Below are positions 1 through 8,108 of a stretch of 64,000 bases of DNA, in pieces. Location: NCBI RefSeq assembly GCF_900177245.1, contig NZ_FXBM01000001.1, positions 372,001 to 436,000 of the forward strand, given 5' to 3'. A program made the translations under genes and the position numbers. The stretch comes from Rathayibacter oskolensis. Its GTDB lineage: Bacteria; Actinomycetota; Actinomycetes; Actinomycetales; Microbacteriaceae. The notes below the pieces were generated by a model. The model made no database searches, was not told where the DNA came from, and saw nothing but the letters and a program-made list of their open reading frames with translations. Position 1 is the first letter of the stretch, and each line of letters starts with the position of its first letter.

Positions 1-165
1 CGAGCCGTCGTGCTCGTCGGGCCGCACTCCGGGAGGGAGGTGCGGAGCGACCAGGGACGGGTCCACCCGCCAGTGCAGGAAGGACGCCTCCGTCCAGCGC
101 TGGCGGAGGATGCGCGGCCCGCCGAGCGCGGGCGCGGAACGGGTGACGGGGTCGACGGAGCTCAC
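1..165 (-). CDS. DUF2071 (YqjF-like) family protein, N-terminal part only
   Basis: Only the first 55 codons are inside the window; the gene runs off the left edge. The visible residues include FLHWRVDP (29-36) and PHLPPGVRPD (41-50), the typical opening of DUF2071/YqjF proteins, whose biochemical role is not established. A GTG start at 165 is chosen because the only nearby ATG reads into a stop after three codons and because a CACGAT hexamer sits six bases upstream, the same arrangement as for the divergent transporter gene. Family assignment is from these motifs only. Confidence 0.72.
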   Translation of the reverse strand, partial: MSSVDPVTRSAPALGGPRILRQRWTEASFLHWRVDPSLVAPHLPPGVRPDEHDGS

Positions 166-171
166 GCGCCC

Positions 172-177
172 ATCGTG
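172..177 (-). promoter_or_regulatory. Candidate -10 hexamer of DUF2071 gene
   Basis: CACGAT on the minus strand, six bases before the GTG start at 165; implies a leaderless transcript. No clear -35 was seen. Confidence 0.4.
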
Positions 178-267
178 CTCCTCGGTGCTGCGAGGACACC
201 TCGGCGGCGGAGGACGGCATCTGCCGCGGCGCGAGGCGTCCCGTCCGGCCGCCGTCGTGCGAGCGGC

Positions 268-273
268 CACGAT
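268..273 (+). promoter_or_regulatory. Candidate -10 hexamer of EamA gene
   Basis: CACGAT, six bases before the ATG at 280. The start codon has no convincing Shine-Dalgarno sequence, which fits a leaderless mRNA. Confidence 0.4.
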
Positions 274-279
274 GGGTGC

Positions 280-1215
280 ATGACCTCGACCGCTCCCCGC
301 GTCTCCTCGCCCGCCGGCGGGAGCGCGACCCTGCTCTGGGTCGCCATCGCGATCACGATCACCCTCTGGGCCTCCGCCTTCGTCGCCATCCGGGCCACCG
401 CCGCGGACTTCGGTCCGGGCTCCCTCACGCTCGGCCGGATCGCGATCGGCTCGGTCGCCCTGACCGTCCTGCACCTCGCCCTCGCGGCGCGGCGGCGCAG
501 GGCTGCGACGAGCGACTCCCGCACAGCCGTCCCGCGCGGGCGCCTGCTCCTGCTCGTGGTGCTCTGGGGCATCGCCTGGTTCGGTCTCTACAACCTCGCC
601 CTCAACGCCGCCGAGCAGCACGTCGACGCGGGCACGGCTGCCCTCCTGGTGAACATCGCCCCGATGATCACCGCCGTCCTGGCCGGGCTCCTGCTCGGCG
701 AGGGGTTCCCGCGCCGGCTCATCGGCGGCATGCTCGTGGCGCTCACGGGCGTCGCGGTGATCGCCCTCTCGACCTCGACCGGGCAGTTCGACGTCATCGG
801 CGTCGTGCTGGGCGTCGCGGCGGCGGTGCTCTACGGAGGCGCCGCGACGCTGCAGAAGCTGCTGCTGCGCCGCATCGACGCCCCCACCATGACCTGGATC
901 GGCTGCCTCGCCGCGACGCTCGCCTGCCTGCCGTTCGCGCCGGAGCTCGTGGGCGACCTGGCGACTGCGCCCGCCTCCTCCGTTCTGGCGGTGGTCTACC
1001 TCGGCGTGTTCCCGACGGCCGTCGCGTTCACCACGTGGGGGTACGTGCTCGCGCGGACGAGCGCCGGCCGCACCGCGGCGACCACCTACGCGGTGCCCGC
1101 CGTCGTGGTCGCCCTGTCGGGGCTCGTCCTCGACGAGACTCCGCCGCTCGCAGCCCTCATCGGAGGCGCGATCGCACTCGGAGGCGTCGCCGTCGCGACC
1201 CTGCGGCGCCGGTAG
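280..1215 (+). CDS. EamA/DMT-family transporter
   Basis: 311-residue inner-membrane protein with the two-repeat architecture of the drug/metabolite transporter superfamily: hydrophobic segments spread over residues 15-150 and 165-310, about ten helices. The first repeat has LWASAFVAIRA (28-38) and the second begins near VLGVAAAVLYGGAATLQ. Such proteins usually export amino acids or small metabolites; the substrate cannot be read from sequence. The ATG at 280 is the first codon before the hydrophobic N-terminus. It is divergent from the DUF2071 gene and is followed by a GC-rich hairpin before the TelA operon. A second, unrelated EamA copy lies at 32642-33496. Confidence 0.88.
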   Translation: MTSTAPRVSSPAGGSATLLWVAIAITITLWASAFVAIRATAADFGPGSLTLGRIAIGSVALTVLHLALAARRRRAATSDSRTAVPRGRLLLLVVLWGIAWFGLYNLALNAAEQHVDAGTAALLVNIAPMITAVLAGLLLGEGFPRRLIGGMLVALTGVAVIALSTSTGQFDVIGVVLGVAAAVLYGGAATLQKLLLRRIDAPTMTWIGCLAATLACLPFAPELVGDLATAPASSVLAVVYLGVFPTAVAFTTWGYVLARTSAGRTAATTYAVPAVVVALSGLVLDETPPLAALIGGAIALGGVAVATLRRR

Positions 1216-1240
1216 CCGGGGCTCCCTCACGACACCCCGG
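1216..1240 (+). terminator. Candidate hairpin after EamA gene
   Basis: Six-base stem CCGGGG (1216-1221) with CCCCGG (1235-1240) and a 13-base loop, directly after the stop codon. There is no T-tract, so it is weak. Confidence 0.35.
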
Positions 1241-1242
1241 GA

Positions 1243-1248
1243 TATGCT
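1243..1248 (+). promoter_or_regulatory. Candidate -10 hexamer of the TelA-PP2C operon
   Basis: TATGCT lies 54 bases before the TelA start, leaving a 5' leader of about 47 bases with an AGGAA ribosome-binding site near 1294-1298. Confidence 0.35.
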
Positions 1249-1302
1249 GTCCGCACGTTCATCCGCAGTCGGCGCCGAGCGCCAGGAACGGTGAGGAACC
1301 CG

Positions 1303-2508
1303 ATGACCGAGGCCCTGCAGCCGCCCGTCCAGAACGCCCTCTCTCTGACGCCGCCGGAGCCCGTCGCTGCCGTGCCGACCACGTCGGCGCCGTCGATCGC
1401 GCCGAAGGTGCCCGAGCAGGCGCTGCCCGGTCTCGAGGCCAAGGTCGACGGCTACCTGAACTCGCTGCTGCAGACGGAGGCGCGCAGCCCCGAGTTCGCG
1501 GCGAAGGCCAACGACATCCGCACGATGGGCGACGCCGACATCCGCTCGGCCGCCGACTCCTCGAACCGGCTGCTCAAGACGCCGGTGCGCGCGCTGCAGG
1601 AGGGCGGGCTCTCCGAGGGGTCGACCATCGGCAAGACCCTGCTCGAGCTGCGCCGCACGGTCGAGGATCTCGACCCCTCCGAGGACAACATCCAGAAGAA
1701 GATCCTCGGATTCATCCCCTTCGGCAACAAGATCACCGACTACTTCCGCCGCTACGAGAGCGCGCAGTCGCACCTCAACGCGATCATCCAGGCGCTCTAC
1801 GACGGGCAGGACGAGCTCCGCAAGGACAACGCCGCGCTCAACCTCGAGAAGCAGAACCTGTGGGACACGATGACGCGTCTCAACGAGTACATCTACGTCG
1901 CCGAGCGGCTCGACGTGAAGCTCTCGGCCAAGATCGCCGAGCTCGACGCGACCGATCCCGACCGCGCCCGGGCACTGCGCGAAGACGTCCTCTTCTATGC
2001 GCGACAGAAGCACCAGGACCTGCTGACCCAGCTGGCGGTCTCGATCCAGGGCTACCTCGCGATCGACGTCGTGATCAAGAACAACGTCGAGCTGATCAAG
2101 GGCGTCGACCGGGCGACGACGACCACCGTGTCGGCGCTGCGCACCGCCGTCATCGTCGCGCAGGCGCTGGCGAACCAGCGTCTCGTGCTCGACCAGATCA
2201 CCGCCCTCAATACGACCACGTCGAACATGATCGAGGCGACCTCGCGGATGCTCGCCGAGCAGTCCGCGAGCATCCAGTCCCAGGCGGCGTCGGCGACCGT
2301 CGGTCTGCCGCAGCTGCAGGCCGCGTTCGCCAACATCTACCAGACGATGGACTCGATCTCGGACTTCAAGATCAAGGCGCTCGACAGCATGGCCCAGACG
2401 GTCGGAGTGCTGCAGACCGAGACCGCGAAGGCCGGCGAGTACGTCGAGCGCGCCCGCCGCTCGACGACCGACATCGACGCGACCTCCTCGCTCGATCTCG
2501 GCCGCTAG
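1303..2508 (+). CDS. telA: TelA/KlaA-family toxic anion resistance protein
   Basis: 401 residues, the usual length of TelA (KlaA, YaaN) proteins, which are cytoplasmic, alpha-helical and linked to tellurite, nisin and envelope stress without a known biochemical activity. The long helical body includes GNKITDYFRRYESAQSHLNA (around 144-163) and LREDVLFYARQKHQDLLTQL (around 226-245), both typical of the family. The ATG at 1303 is preferred over an in-frame GTG at 1291 because GTGAGGAA supplies the ribosome-binding site. It is the first gene of an eight-gene operon; the next gene starts three bases after its stop. TerC, another tellurite-linked family, is at 48321-49349. Confidence 0.9.
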   Translation: MTEALQPPVQNALSLTPPEPVAAVPTTSAPSIAPKVPEQALPGLEAKVDGYLNSLLQTEARSPEFAAKANDIRTMGDADIRSAADSSNRLLKTPVRALQEGGLSEGSTIGKTLLELRRTVEDLDPSEDNIQKKILGFIPFGNKITDYFRRYESAQSHLNAIIQALYDGQDELRKDNAALNLEKQNLWDTMTRLNEYIYVAERLDVKLSAKIAELDATDPDRARALREDVLFYARQKHQDLLTQLAVSIQGYLAIDVVIKNNVELIKGVDRATTTTVSALRTAVIVAQALANQRLVLDQITALNTTTSNMIEATSRMLAEQSASIQSQAASATVGLPQLQAAFANIYQTMDSISDFKIKALDSMAQTVGVLQTETAKAGEYVERARRSTTDIDATSSLDLGR

Positions 2509-2511
2509 ACC

Positions 2512-3114
2512 ATGGGCTGGCTCTCCCGCCTGCTCGGTGGTGGCGACGCCGCACCGGAGGAGTCCGCCCCCGCCGCCCTGCCCCGCGTCCCCACCAGCGA
2601 CGACATCCTCGCGGCGCTCGACCGCGTCGCCGCGGAGACCGAGGGGCGGGTGCCGCCCCTCGTCTCGGCGCGCATCCGACGGGTCGACGAGACCGTGCGC
2701 GAGATGGTGCCGCGCCTGGACCGCCTCGGCGGAATGAGCCAGCAGGGCCACACGGTGGTCGCCACCGCGACGAGCTACCTGCCCGAGGCCGTGGAGGGGT
2801 ACCTCCGCCTCCCGCGCGACTTCGCCGACCGCCGCGCCGTCCACAAGGGGAAGACCTCGCTGATGATCCTCTGCGACCAGCTCGACCTCCTCGGGGCGAC
2901 GCTCGACCGCATCTCCGACGCCGTCTCGCGGCAGGACGCGTCCGCTCTCATCGCGCACGGGCAGTTCCTCGCCGAGAAGTTCACGGAGTCGTCCCTCTCG
3001 CCGAGCGCGCTCGACGGCCCGAGCGCGCCGGGTGCCGCCGGTGCTCCCGGCTCCCTCGGTACCCCCGGCTCCCTCGGTACCCCCGGCTCCCTCCAGCCCC
3101 CGAGCGCCTCGTGA
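2512..3114 (+). CDS. XpaC-like partner of TelA, repeat-bearing C-terminus
   Basis: 200 residues. Residues 25-165 form a charged helical domain containing YLPEAVEGYLRLP (about 87-99), which resembles the YLP..V..Y core of XpaC proteins that sit beside TelA in Firmicutes; the match is distant and the assignment is inferred. The last 35 residues are low complexity and carry the repeat PGSLGT, encoded by an 18-bp tandem DNA repeat at 3049-3094. The gene lies three bases after telA and its stop overlaps the GTG of the AAA+ gene by four bases, so it is probably translationally coupled to both. No signal peptide or membrane helix is seen. Confidence 0.75.
   Translation: MGWLSRLLGGGDAAPEESAPAALPRVPTSDDILAALDRVAAETEGRVPPLVSARIRRVDETVREMVPRLDRLGGMSQQGHTVVATATSYLPEAVEGYLRLPRDFADRRAVHKGKTSLMILCDQLDLLGATLDRISDAVSRQDASALIAHGQFLAEKFTESSLSPSALDGPSAPGAAGAPGSLGTPGSLGTPGSLQPPSAS
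3049..3094 (+). repeat. 18-bp tandem repeat inside the XpaC-like gene
   Basis: Two exact copies of an 18-base unit starting GGCTCCCTCGG (3049-3066, 3067-3084) and a partial third copy. The unit is a multiple of three and encodes repeating PGSLGT, so copy-number change would keep the frame. Confidence 0.85.
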
Positions 3115-4622
3115 CCGCGTTCGGCTCGGCGCTGGACGCGCTGGTGGTCACCGGATCCGCAGCCGGACTCGACGCGGCCGCCGTCCGCGAGGAGGGCGCC
3201 CGCCTCGGGGCCGCGGTCGCCGAGTCCATCACGGGCGCCGGCCCCGACTGGCTCGCGGCGACCGAGGCACCCGGTGGCCTCGAGGCCTTCTTCACCGCCG
3301 CCTCCCGGGGTCGCCGCTGGCGCGGTGCTCCGACCGACCTGCTCGCAGCGCTCGTCGCGGCGCGATCCGAGCACGCCGCCGCCTATGCGCGCGCGCTCAC
3401 CGAGGTCGTCTCGGCGGCGAGTGCGCTCGGCGAGCCGGGCATCGGAGGCATCGCCTCCGCCTCCGCGACCGCGGCGGCGCAGCTCGGCGCACTGCCGACG
3501 CAGGGGCCCCCGGCCGGAACCGTGCACCCGGGGCGGTCCGTGAATCCCGTGCACCCCGCGAGGTCGGCGCTCCCGACCGAGCTCCCCGCCGGGGTCCCCG
3601 GCGTCGACGAGATCCTCGCGCGCCTGCGCCGCACCGAGCACGACGGTCCGCAGGACGAGCCCGACCCCTCGACGGCCGCGGCGCCTCCGGCCGCACCCGC
3701 CGCCGAGGAGGAGCCGGAGCCGCTCCCGCCCCCCGAGAAGATCGAGGATCTGCTCGCCGAGCTCGACGCCCTCATCGGGCTCGACCGGGTGAAGAGCGAG
3801 ATCAAGCGCCAGACGCAGCTGCTCCGCATCGACACGCTGCGCCAGGCCGCCGGCCTCACCACACCGACCCTCACCCGGCACCTCGTCTTCACGGGCAACC
3901 CGGGCACGGGCAAGACCACCGTCGCCCGGCTCGTCTCGCGGATCTACCGCTCCCTCGGGATCCTCTCGAAGGGCGTGCTCGTCGAGGTCGACCGGTCGGA
4001 GCTGGTCGCCGGCTACCTCGGGCAGACCTCGATGAAGACGGCCGAGGTGATCGCGAGGGCCCGCGGCGGCGTGCTCTTCATCGACGAGGCCTACGCGCTC
4101 GCGCTCGACCAGTACGGCGCCGAGGCGGTCACCACGCTCGTCAAGGACATGGAGGACCACCGCGGCGACCTGGTCGTGATCGTCGCGGGCTACTCCGGGC
4201 CCATGCAGGGCTTCCTCGACACCAACCCCGGCCTCGCGAGCCGCTTCTCGACGACGATCGACTTCGCCGACTACACCGACGACGAGCTGTCCGCGATCTT
4301 CCGGCGCCTCGCCTCCTCGGCCGATTTCGAGCCGACGGAGGAGGCGCTCACCGCCTTCGCCGAGCTCGCCGCGGCCCAGGAGCGCACCGAGGCGTTCGGC
4401 AACGGCCGCTGGGTGCGCAACGTGCTCGACGCCTCCATCGCCAGGCACGCCTGGCGGCTGCGCGACACCGAGGAGCCGACGCTCGACGAGCTGCGGATCC
4501 TGGTGCCGGAGGACGTGGTGGAGGCGCTGCCCGCGGAGGACGACGCTGCCGCTGAGGACGCTGCACAGGACGAGCCTGCTGAGCACCGAGCCCCCGACGA
4601 CGCTCCGGAGGAGACCGCATGA
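3111..4622 (+). CDS. CbxX/CfqX-type AAA+ ATPase
   Basis: 503 residues from a GTG that overlaps the upstream stop (GTGA). Residues 1-205 are an alanine-rich helical extension ending in a Pro/Glu linker; residues 215-465 are a AAA+ module of the CbxX/CfqX (SpoVK-like) group. Visible motifs are Walker A GNPGTGKTT (about 261-269), Walker B GVLFIDEAYAL (about 320-330) and the arginine-finger region NPGLASRF (about 372-379). These ATPases remodel protein partners; the partner here is unknown but is likely a product of this operon. The C-terminus is acidic. The frame stays open far upstream on the same strand, but the overlap with the preceding gene fixes the start. Confidence 0.9.
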   Translation: MTAFGSALDALVVTGSAAGLDAAAVREEGARLGAAVAESITGAGPDWLAATEAPGGLEAFFTAASRGRRWRGAPTDLLAALVAARSEHAAAYARALTEVVSAASALGEPGIGGIASASATAAAQLGALPTQGPPAGTVHPGRSVNPVHPARSALPTELPAGVPGVDEILARLRRTEHDGPQDEPDPSTAAAPPAAPAAEEEPEPLPPPEKIEDLLAELDALIGLDRVKSEIKRQTQLLRIDTLRQAAGLTTPTLTRHLVFTGNPGTGKTTVARLVSRIYRSLGILSKGVLVEVDRSELVAGYLGQTSMKTAEVIARARGGVLFIDEAYALALDQYGAEAVTTLVKDMEDHRGDLVVIVAGYSGPMQGFLDTNPGLASRFSTTIDFADYTDDELSAIFRRLASSADFEPTEEALTAFAELAAAQERTEAFGNGRWVRNVLDASIARHAWRLRDTEEPTLDELRILVPEDVVEALPAEDDAAAEDAAQDEPAEHRAPDDAPEETA

Positions 4623-5944
4623 GCACCGCCCCCGCCTCGCCGCCCGCCGTGCGGACGCCGGAGGCGTCCCCGGTGCGGATCGCGAACCCGCCCGCGACCA
4701 AGCGGCCGACGCTGCTCGCGCGGGCGACCTCGACCACTCCGCGCACCCTCCGGCTCCTGCTCGTGCTCACTGTGATCGCGGCGGTGCTCTTCGGGGTCGC
4801 CGCGCAGCAGGCCGGCGCGCTGCAGTCGCGCGCCGCGGCCGAGGCCCGTGAGCAGTCGGCGCAGATCGTGGGCGTGCAGGAGGTGCGGAACCTCCTGGTC
4901 GACGCGAACGCGATCGCGGCGAACACGTTCCTCGTCGGCGGGCTCGAGCCGGCCGACCAGCGGGCGGAGTTCACCGGCAACGTCCAGGCCGCCGCGACGC
5001 AGCTCGCGACCCTCTCGGCCTCCGAGCCCCGCGACTCCGAGGCGCTCGCCGCCGTCGCCCGCGACCTCACCACCTACAGCGGCCTCATCGAGCAGGCCCG
5101 CGCGAACAACCGCCAGGGCTTCCCGGTCGGCTCGGCCTACCTCGACCAGGCGTCGGCGGTCCTGACCGCCGACGACGGGATCCTCGCCGACCTGAACGAG
5201 CTCGTCAGCACCGGTGCCGACCGCGTGGCGAGCGCCTACGACGCCGTGCGCTGGAGCGGCCTGCTGCTCATCGGCTCCCTCGCGATGCTGCTGCTCATGG
5301 TCGGCGCGCAGGTCTGGCTGGCCCGGCGCACCCACCGCTATCTCAACCGTCCGCTCGCGACCGCCACCGCGCTGCTGCTCGTGCTCGGCATCGGCGCCGC
5401 ACTGGCCTACGGTGCCGCCGCCTCGAACGCGGGCACCGTGCGCAGCGAGTCCTACCGGGCGACGCTCGCCGTCTCGCAGGCGCTCACCGAGGCGAGCGAG
5501 GCGAAGTCGCTCGAGAGCTTCACGCTGATCAAGCGCGGCTCGGGTGCGGCGCTCGAGGCGCAGTTCCAGGAGGCGGCGACCCAGGCGCGCGACCGGCTCG
5601 AGGACGCGACGGCCACCGGGATCCTCGACGGTGGCCTGGTGGACGACCTCGACGCGTGGCTCGACAGGCACACCGCGATCCGCGAGGCCGACGACGCAGG
5701 TCGCTGGGACGAGGCGGTCGGCCTCGCCGTCGACACGGGCCCCGACTCGGCGAACGCCGCCTTCACCACCTTCAGCGACGCCGCAGAGGCGGCCGTGACG
5801 ACCGACGCGAGCAGCACCGAGAACACCCTCGGGACCTGGGGGGCGATCTCGTCGATCGCCTCGTGGATCCTGCTGGCCGGCGGGCTGATCGGCGCCGCGC
5901 TGGCCTGGCGCGGGGTCTCGCAGCGACTCGAGGAGTACCGATGA
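4619..5944 (+). CDS. glnX: GlnX-like membrane sensor partner
   Basis: 441 residues, almost the length of mycobacterial GlnX (Rv0412c). Four hydrophobic helices are visible near 44-62, 215-237, 248-268 and 411-431, with two large predicted extracytoplasmic helical domains (65-210 and 270-405) rich in Ala/Glu. This matches the proposed role of GlnX: receiving the ligand state of the binding protein GlnH outside the membrane and passing it to PknG inside. The ATG overlaps the AAA+ stop by four bases and the stop overlaps glnH. No kinase or HAMP domain is present, so it must act through a partner. The assignment rests on topology, length and synteny with glnH and pknG. Confidence 0.82.
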   Translation: MSTAPASPPAVRTPEASPVRIANPPATKRPTLLARATSTTPRTLRLLLVLTVIAAVLFGVAAQQAGALQSRAAAEAREQSAQIVGVQEVRNLLVDANAIAANTFLVGGLEPADQRAEFTGNVQAAATQLATLSASEPRDSEALAAVARDLTTYSGLIEQARANNRQGFPVGSAYLDQASAVLTADDGILADLNELVSTGADRVASAYDAVRWSGLLLIGSLAMLLLMVGAQVWLARRTHRYLNRPLATATALLLVLGIGAALAYGAAASNAGTVRSESYRATLAVSQALTEASEAKSLESFTLIKRGSGAALEAQFQEAATQARDRLEDATATGILDGGLVDDLDAWLDRHTAIREADDAGRWDEAVGLAVDTGPDSANAAFTTFSDAAEAAVTTDASSTENTLGTWGAISSIASWILLAGGLIGAALAWRGVSQRLEEYR

Positions 5945-6939
5945 ACCGCCTGCGCCCTTCCCGTCCGCGCCCCTCCCGCCTGCGCACGGCCGCCCTCGTC
6001 CTCGTGACGGCCGCGGCGCTCGCGGTCTCGGGGTGCAGCACGGGGGCCGACGACCTCGGCACCGTGATCGGCGCCGCCACGCCCACCCCGACCGCCACGC
6101 CGGCGCCGACCGCGAGTGCAGGAGCACCGGCGACCGAGTGCTCGCCGTCGGCGGTCACCTCCTACGCGCCGACCGGAGTCACCGACAGCGCGAGGCTCAC
6201 CGCCATCCGCCAGGCGGGCACCCTGCGCGTCGGCGTCTCGGCCGACACCCTGCTGATGAGCGCGCGCAACCCGCTCACCGGGTCGATCGAGGGCTTCGAC
6301 ATCGACATCGCGCGCGAGATCGCCCGCGCGATCCTCGGCGACCCCGACGCGATCACCTTCGTGGTGATCACCTCCGCCCAGCGCCTCCCCGCCCTGACCG
6401 GAGGCGACGGCGCGCCGCAGGTCGACATGGTCGCGCGCACGCTCACCATGACCTGCGACCGCTGGGGCAGCATCGCCTTCTCGTCGGAGTACTACGGCGC
6501 AGGGCTCAAGGTCCTGGTGTCGGACAGCAGCGAGGCAGACAGCATCGCCGACCTGTCGGGCGAGACGGTCTGCGCGCCCCGCAGCACCACGACGCTCAGC
6601 AGGCTCGAGAACGACTACCCCGAGGTCGAGGCGGTCGCCGCGGACACCCACACCCAGTGCCTCGCGCTCTTCCAGGAGGGATCCGTCGACGCCATCGCGG
6701 GCGACGACACGATCCTCGCCGGCTTCGTCGCGCAGGACCCCTACGCGAAGGTCATCGGCGACGCGCTCAGCTCGGAGCCCTACGGACTCGGGATGCCCGC
6801 CGACGACCTGGACTACGTCCGCTTCGTGAACGCCGCGCTCGAGAGCATCCGCGCCGACGGTCGCTGGCAGAGCATCTACGACCGCTGGCTGGGCGAACTC
6901 GGGGCGGCCTCGCCGCCGGCGCCCGCCTACGGACGATGA
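5941..6939 (+). CDS. glnH: GlnH-like amino-acid-binding lipoprotein
   Basis: 332-residue family 3 solute-binding protein. A twin-charge N-terminus and hydrophobic stretch end in the lipobox LAVSGC with Cys32, so it is a membrane-anchored lipoprotein. A Thr/Pro/Ala-rich linker (about 45-65) precedes the binding fold (70-325), with GTLRVGVSADT near the first strand and EGFDIDIAREIARAI typical of glutamate or aspartate binders. No ABC permease or ATPase is nearby, which points to sensing rather than import; mycobacterial GlnH signals aspartate/glutamate to PknG. It is coupled by four-base overlaps to glnX and to the coiled-coil gene. Confidence 0.9.
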   Translation: MNRLRPSRPRPSRLRTAALVLVTAAALAVSGCSTGADDLGTVIGAATPTPTATPAPTASAGAPATECSPSAVTSYAPTGVTDSARLTAIRQAGTLRVGVSADTLLMSARNPLTGSIEGFDIDIAREIARAILGDPDAITFVVITSAQRLPALTGGDGAPQVDMVARTLTMTCDRWGSIAFSSEYYGAGLKVLVSDSSEADSIADLSGETVCAPRSTTTLSRLENDYPEVEAVAADTHTQCLALFQEGSVDAIAGDDTILAGFVAQDPYAKVIGDALSSEPYGLGMPADDLDYVRFVNAALESIRADGRWQSIYDRWLGELGAASPPAPAYGR

Positions 6940-8108
6940 GCGTCGCGGCGAACGGGACGGGACTCGCCGAGGGCAGCCCGGTCGCGCCGGGCCGCCTGGG
7001 CGAGGCGGCACCGCAGCGCGAGCTCTTCGAGTACCTCGCGGCACTCACCCGCTGGCTCGAGCGGACCACGCGCGAGCTGTCGCGGCTGGACGCCGCGGCC
7101 CTCGCCTCGCCTCAGGCCGACAGCTACACCTCCGACGTCGTGCTCGCCCAGTCGCTGCGCGAGTCGGTGACGCGACGCCTCGCCGAGCTCGAGCTGGTGT
7201 GGGACTCGGGCCGCGTCGACGTCGTCGCCCGCGAGCGGATGTCGCAGCTGATCTGGGGCCGCCTCGACTCCTCAGGGTCGGGCGCGAGCGCCGCGGTCTC
7301 GCTGGTGGAGGCGGTCAGGCTGTGCGACGCCGTCGTCGGGCAGCTGAAGTCGCGGCTCGAGCTCGACCCGAGCGGCACCGACGTGGCCGGCCGGATCGTC
7401 GGGGTGCGCGCCGAGATCGAGCGCTGCCGCGACCTCACCCGCGACAATCGCGGGACCGTCGACCAGGAGTCCGCGCAGCGGGTCGCCGTGCTGCGCTCCC
7501 GCCTCGACGCCCTGGCCGAGAAGGCGAGCAGGGGAGCGGACGTCTCCGGCCCGCTCGGCCAGCTCGAGAGCGACTCGGCCCGCCTCGAGCGCGACCTGAT
7601 CATCGCCGCCTCCGAGGGCCGTGGACTCGAGCGCGACCGCCGGCGCGCACGCGAGCTCGCGGAGGCGGCGGAGCGGAGGGAGGCGCCGCTGCGCGAGCTC
7701 GTGGCCCGCTGCCGCCGCGAGATCGCCGACCCGCCCCGGCTCGCGGTGCCCGACGTCTCGCGCCTCGGCGAGCCACCCTCGAACCGGGAGGCGCTCGACG
7801 CGCACCTCGCCCGCCTCACCGCCGTGGGCCGCGCCTTCGACGCCGTCGAGGCCGCCTACACGTCGCCGCTGCGCGAGCGCGCGGCGCTCGGCTTCCGACT
7901 CCGCGCTCTCCGCGAGCGGGCGGCCGCGAACGGCCGCGCCGCCTCCGCCGTCGGAGTGGCCGCCGAGGAGGAGGTCAGGGCCGCCCTCGACGCCGTGCCC
8001 TGCTCGGTGCCCCTCGCCCGACACCTCGTCGAGCAGTACGACGTCGTCACGCGCGACCTGCCGCGCGCAGCCCCCGCCAGCCCGCACCACCGGAAGGCCA
8101 CCCCATGA
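6936..8108 (+). CDS. Coiled-coil protein of the PknG operon, function unknown
   Basis: 390 residues, soluble, nearly all alpha-helical, with many Arg/Glu/Ala heptads (for example ERDRRRARELAEAAERREAP) and no recognised catalytic motif, signal peptide or membrane helix. It is inserted between glnH and pknG, positions that are adjacent in mycobacteria, and overlaps both neighbours by four bases (ATGA). A scaffold role linking the receptor pair to the kinase is a guess from position only. Confidence 0.75.
   Translation: MSVAANGTGLAEGSPVAPGRLGEAAPQRELFEYLAALTRWLERTTRELSRLDAAALASPQADSYTSDVVLAQSLRESVTRRLAELELVWDSGRVDVVARERMSQLIWGRLDSSGSGASAAVSLVEAVRLCDAVVGQLKSRLELDPSGTDVAGRIVGVRAEIERCRDLTRDNRGTVDQESAQRVAVLRSRLDALAEKASRGADVSGPLGQLESDSARLERDLIIAASEGRGLERDRRRARELAEAAERREAPLRELVARCRREIADPPRLAVPDVSRLGEPPSNREALDAHLARLTAVGRAFDAVEAAYTSPLRERAALGFRLRALRERAAANGRAASAVGVAAEEEVRAALDAVPCSVPLARHLVEQYDVVTRDLPRAAPASPHHRKATP

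Noticed and set aside
3049-3094. 18-bp tandem repeat as a CRISPR-like or regulatory array
   Set aside because: It has no spacers, is in frame within a gene and simply encodes PGSLGT repeats in a disordered tail.
276-3110. Upstream extension of the AAA+ frame through the EamA, TelA and XpaC-like genes
   Set aside because: The extension is Arg/Pro/Ala noise in a shifted frame; the GTG at 3111 overlaps the preceding stop and begins a sensible protein.
2775-4586. Long open frame antisense to the AAA+ ATPase gene (about 600 codons)
   Set aside because: Its translation is a low-complexity Gly/Arg/Glu sequence without motifs; it is the usual antisense shadow of a GC-rich gene, and the sense frame has clear Walker motifs.
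5941-6939. GlnH as part of a glutamate ABC importer
   Set aside because: No permease or ATPase is near and the gene is coupled to glnX and the PknG operon, which fits sensing better.
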